A stretch of DNA of 64,000 nt from Gnetum montanum (Eukaryota; Streptophyta; Gnetopsida; Gnetales; Gnetaceae). Shown here in pieces: positions 60,170 through 64,000 of the stretch (positions are counted from its first letter, which is position 1; each line of letters starts with the position of its first letter). The position numbers were made by a program, and so were the translations under genes. Location: the NCBI GenBank assembly GCA_015680685.1, contig MNCI01024201.1, positions 130,139 through 194,138 on the forward strand. The letters run 5' to 3'. Below the pieces are notes generated by a model. It searched no databases and was not told where the DNA came from. It saw nothing but the letters and a program-made list of their open reading frames with translations.

Positions 60170-60517
60170 TTGTCAATTGTCCTGCAAAATTGTCAAATAT
60201 GAAAGTAATTAGAAAGGTGCTAAGTTGGATGCTATAAGTATTTAACAAATAACTCTTGGTTTAGTCTAAAGATAAAAAGGATGTGATGTGATGTCTCTGA
60301 GTGTGAGAAGCTAACTGAATTTTGAACATCATGAACAGCCTGTAATTAATGCGACCTGATTATGAGGAGATAAGAAGCAATAGTTTAAGGTCGATTTGGA
60401 CCGTAATGCATGCAATATTTGTCGTAATTAATGCCTTGATTTTCGGGTTCCAACTCATACTGACATCAGTATTTGGACAAGTCTCGCTTAAATCGAGCGT
60501 CAAGTCGGTTAATTTGG

Positions 60518-60525
60518 TATATAAG
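60518..60525 (+). promoter_or_regulatory. TATA box of the antisense gene, element C
   Basis: TATATAAG in TTGGTATATAAGTAGGCGG, 349 bp from the RT start and pointing away from it. It corresponds in place to the minus-strand TATAAATA of element A. Confidence 0.6.
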
Positions 60526-60549
60526 TAGGCGGTTCTTATCGAGAATAGG

Positions 60550-61077
60550 CTGTTGGAAAATTTGAATTCTTGGCTGTCACAGAGAGAAGGAGAAAGAGCA
60601 AAAGATTGCAGCGCATTATTCGTGAAGGTGTTGAGGTGTGAAGATGTTCAGGACTGCAACAATGGCGTTCAAAGTTAGAGGAAAGAATACCAAGTTGGCT
60701 AAAATTGATGAAGTATAGGGGAGCCTGCAACGTGCTTCGTAGGCCTTGGTCTAAGTGAGAGATGTCACTCCTCTGAATCGGTAGGCCATCCCTTACTTAC
60801 TCGTATTGCTTCTTGTGATATGCTTTTGTTTTTCTTTTTTGTATTTATTCTTTTTGCGTCATTTGCGTAAATTAGAGTTTTAGGTTGTAGACCTCACATT
60901 AAAATGAGGGTTTAGACAGCAGTATTGCATCTATCGCCGTTGTCTGAGACAGACCTTGTACTATTACAAGGGTTTCGACGATTTTGGCTGTATGGCTAGA
61001 GCGTAATTTTGTAAATTTTCCTATAGTTTAAGCATGCAATTGGAATCTAGGCAGTAATGCATTTGTTTTCTGTACAG
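60550..61077 (+). other. 5' part and first intron of the antisense gene, element C
   Basis: ATG at 60643 opens MFRTATMAFKVRGKNTKLAK, a short basic peptide closed by TAG at about 60716. It may be the first exon, but its donor is not clear (GAAGTATAG or TCGGTAGG are candidates). A pyrimidine-rich stretch ends in TTTTCTGTACAG at 61077, the acceptor of the first aligned exon. Confidence 0.5.
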
Positions 61078-64000
61078 TATCATGTTGAAACCTGTCCTAA
61101 TCATTTTGGATATAGTTGGGATTTTATGTTCCTCACCCTCAGACTCGTTTGCAGGGGAGGGCTAGATGGTTTGGAAAGGGTGCGCTGGAGCTTCTGCAGT
61201 TTTTGCTACGTAACTACAGTATTATTGTGTGGTTGCACTTGTCGGGGGATGTGGCTGGTGCTATTTTGGAACATCTGCTAGTGGGTTCTACGCAGGGCAT
61301 CCTGGCTTTCTTGACAAATGGGGCTATCGATACTGGTCATCCCTAAGATCGCGAACTTAGCGCCAGAGGGTTGAGACGCTTAAGTTGGATCTAGGAAATG
61401 GCCAGGTTTAGCTGTTACCATGCGTACAATACTTTGTTCGTGGCTAGTCATGTCTTGACTTACTTTCAGAACCCACCAGGCACAGTGTATTATTTAGGTG
61501 GGTAAGTTGTTTTACTAGCAGTATTATCGATATGTTTCTAATGTCTGAATTTGCGAAGCGTAAGATAATAATGTGTCATATGATACAGGTTTTTCATCAA
61601 CAAAAATGGATTAGTAGGCAATAATGATACTTTGTCTTGAACCGAAACGGCAATAAAGGAGTTTACTTCTACCAGCAACGTACACGCTGGTGTAATGGGG
61701 CAAATGGCTTTCGACATTCATGAGTATCCCACTCGTTATGCTGATTCTTTCAAAAATTGTCAGAATCTCAGGTGGTTACATGAAGAATGGACTTTTAACC
61801 CACCCCTTACCCTCGCGGACGTGCAGAGGAAACTTCCTCCATTTCCTTTGCCATTTGGACCTGGTAAGGTTTCGTTGCTGTTATTAGTTACAGTATATTA
61901 TATTATTTTTGTTGTTTTAAAATGGTGCGTAACGGTGTTTTCGCTATGTTAACATGTGTCATGTATTATCAGTCAGGGAATCCCTGGAGATTACCATCAC
62001 TATTTCTAGCCGCAAGGCAAATACCCTCCTTTTCTGCTATGGTGACATTAAGGAGGCACAACGTTAGCTCGGCCACATGGTGGCCCCAGTTGCGTTGATC
62101 ACCAAGCTGCAGGAAGTGAGGCTAATGCATTTATTTCTGGCTGTAACCCCTGATGTCCCTGCCAGCGAAATGTTAACACTGGTTAACTCCTTCAGCGAGA
62201 GGGCTGAGCGTTTTTGCATGCGCGTGCATCACATGCGTGTAAACTTTGATATCAATGCTCAGCTGTTTGCTGATCTCTTCGGCGTCCACTCTGATGGTCT
62301 TCCCATAGAGGAAAAATCGAGGAGGAGCGTCAAATGTCAGGAAGAGTTGGAGGAGTGACTAGGGACCAAGAAGGAAACCAAGGGGATCCCTTTTGAAAAG
62401 ATCGAATTAGAGATCGCTAAGACTATTTATCCCCTCTTCCGGGCCCAGGCTTTCCCCAAAACACTCTCACAGGGAAAGTTCTTTACTATAGAACAGGCCC
62501 GTATCATGCGGGAGGTGATGGAGGAAGGGACCCAGTTCGACTGGGCTAGCTATTTCGCTGAGGGGTTGCGCACTGAAATGATCAGGCTCTACCATAAGCT
62601 TGAGTCTCGTTTCAGTGTGCACTTCGCCTTCTTCATAGCTTGCCTCCGGTGTTTTGCCAAATTTTTGGTTGTCCAAAGGAATGGGGACTGGGTCCTACAA
62701 GACCGAGACCAGTTATCCAAACCTTGGATTTCTCATATCTTCGGCACTACCCGGGCACAGGATCCTCTGGAGGGAATTGGGGAGTCTCTGTCTGTAACGA
62801 CTAGCGATTTAGTGGCACCTTGAATGCAGGGCCCTGATAGCATTGCTGGGGTGCTTCCCACTACTGGTGATGCATCACGAGGGAAGCACCTAGCTACAGA
62901 GATTGTAGATGCCTCGGTTCAGCGTAAAAGACCTCGCTTAACCGAGGCCCCTGTGGAACCGGCAGGCGACACAGAGAGAACTGTGCAAGTCAGAGTTCAA
63001 CAGAGTAAACCCCCGCCTGGTAAGCATAAAGACATATTGAAAGTTATGACAATTATTGTATTACGCAACTTTATGGTAATTATGTATTATGTGGCATGAA
63101 TAGTGAGACCTACGGAACGGTTGACCCCTGAAACAAGGGCAGTGGTATTACGGTGTGGGGAAGGGGCCCCAGTCTTGGAAGAGGAGGCCCCAACTGTTAG
63201 AATAAGTGATGCACAGACCCTTGTGCGTGAGGAGAGAGAGGAGGTGGAAAACGTTGACGCACCCCCCACTACATCAGGCAGAGGTCAGTGTATTAAGACT
63301 TTTTTAGGAATTCTGTTAATAACTAAAAATTTTGACTTAGTTACGCTACAGATGAACAAGGTGCATCCCAGTCCGCTGTTGTCAGCAGAGTGTGGGGGGA
63401 ATTCCCTGATAAGTTTGCCTTCATGGAAGGCATTGTTAGTGACATGATCGAGCGCCTCGAACGCGTGGATCCTGGAGCTTGTATGTTATTACTATTTTAT
63501 GCTTATTCTATTATAAGGTCATAATGTTTATCTATGTTTGATAATATTTGTTATCAGGAGCTCGCCTTCGATGGGACCCTACGAAGCCCATTGACCTGGA
63601 CACAGTTGAGCCTTCATCGGACAGCATGGTCATACCACGCAACATTTACGAGGAAATCCGTAAATGTGCGTTATGCTCAACCCGCTCCTTGTGGGAGAGT
63701 CAAAACGTCAACGAAGACCTCTAGAAGAGACTGTAGAGGTCAGAGAAGGAAAGGTTGTCTCTGACCAAAGAGGTCGGAGACTTAAAATCGCGATGTGAAT
63801 TCCTGCAGGTGTGAGGAATAGGTGAAGAGAACAACTGTTATCGACTACGCTCGCTACTGGACCGTGGTCAGAAACAGCGTGCAAACTAGTCGTGAATTGG
63901 TGGAGCAAAGGATGCAGATAGAGCTCTTGGCCCAGAAGAACCAGAACTGGAAGGACTTTTGCGCAAGCGTCCAAGAGTGGGGGCAGAAAGAAAAAGATCA
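61078..64000 (+). pseudogene. Antisense accessory gene of element C, spliced, FCP1/NIF-like N-terminal exon
   Basis: Exons: 61078-61501, 61589-61863, 61973-63019, 63104-63283, 63352-63480 and 63558 onward. All introns are GT-AG, 70-110 bp, and every junction keeps one reading frame (phase 2 then phase 1 throughout). Exon 1 has KPVLIILDIVGILCSS, LELLQFLLRNYSIIVWLHL, ILAFLTNGAIDTGHP and NTLFVASHVLTYFQNPPGT, resembling plant FCP1/NIF HAD domains; DxDGT reads DIVGI. Exon 2 ends with NPPLTLADVQRKLPPF. Exon 3 has LMHLFLAVTPDVPASEMLTL, QFDWASYFAEGL and HFAFFIACLRCFAKF, then QRKRPRL (62920), a possible nuclear signal. Exon 5 has EFPDKFAFMEGIVSDMIERL. Exon 6 is charged and coiled-coil-like. About seven stops and one frameshift (near 61155) make it a recent pseudogene or a sequence with deaminated sites. 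Function is unknown. Confidence 0.85.

Larger units (their letters stand above)
50746..64000 (-). mobile_element. Athila-like element D, 3' half, split by element C
   Basis: An LTR (50746-51574) is followed by a polypurine tract, an extra 3' gene on the minus strand and a non-coding region that aligns with B's 15300-16230. At 54115 this sequence is cut by the LTR of C. The 5' half of D, including pol, must lie beyond the right edge. D is related to B (TGATGAGTGGC start, same 3' layout) but clearly diverged. Confidence 0.8.
54115..64000 (-). mobile_element. Tat-lineage LTR retrotransposon C with antisense accessory gene (5' end outside window)
   Basis: C carries a 3' LTR (54115-54993), polypurine tract, long 3' UTR with a 14-copy minisatellite, and pol on the minus strand (60169 to 56658). 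Upstream of RT is the accessory gene on the plus strand, antisense to the element, running past 64000. C is inserted into D; the left flank is GGTAC. gag, protease and the other LTR are not in view. It is the best preserved copy here, with longer frames, intact RT and integrase motifs, and more CpG. Confidence 0.9.

Overview
The window is a nested stack of plant Ty3/gypsy LTR retrotransposons, nearly all decayed. I found no host gene, tRNA, rRNA or CRISPR array. Both large-element lineages typical of big seed-plant genomes are present. Tat-type elements are recognised by a second, archaeal-type RNase H after the usual RNase H. An Athila-type element is recognised by a primer-binding site resembling TGGCGCCGTTGCCGG and an extra 3' gene region. 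Stop codons often fall where a Gln, Arg or Trp codon would be expected, and CpG is depleted, as in old methylated repeats. A large-genome seed plant fits, possibly a gymnosperm, but the species cannot be read from the sequence.

Layout. Positions 1-695 hold a minus-strand integrase fragment (Z). Element X (Tat, plus strand) starts inside it: 5' LTR 696-2213, leader, gag to 5828, pol 45559-49014, 3' LTR from 49257. X is interrupted by a truncated Tat element E (5829 to about 7900) and by Athila element B (minus strand, 11375-43105, target duplication ATTGG). B sits in a roughly 185-bp tandem array of X, which therefore lies on both sides of it (10170-11374 and 43106-44960). B's own 5' LTR is split by Tat element A (plus strand, 23481-42716, 19.2 kb, target duplication TTACT). 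From 50746 onward is the 3' half of a second Athila-like element D (minus strand). D is split at 54115 by Tat element C (minus strand), which runs off the right edge.

The main discovery is an accessory gene in A and C that lies between protease and reverse transcriptase and runs antisense to the element. It has its own TATA box just upstream of the RT frame, pointing the other way. It has at least five GT-AG introns at matching places in the two copies (exons of 424/449, 275/272, 1047/1056, 180/219 and 129/137 bp in C/A), and the C copy keeps one reading frame across the junctions. Its first aligned exon resembles an FCP1/NIF-type HAD phosphatase domain with a degenerate catalytic motif. The rest is a long domain I do not recognise, an NLS-like basic stretch, a coiled-coil-like region and, in A, an acidic tail. 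Introns can survive retrotransposition only when antisense to the genomic RNA, which fits this arrangement.

Other shared architecture of the Tat elements includes LTRs opening with TGAAACACC, U3 arrays of TACGCT/AGCGTA dyads, a primer site near TGGYGCTAGAAGGAGGGCC, a polypurine tract AACAAAGAGGGGCCA, and a CTTAAACTAGCA minisatellite beside both gag-pro and the 3' end of pol. Two single N bases (13208, 58736) are each flanked by an exact 46-bp direct duplication and look like unresolved contig joins.
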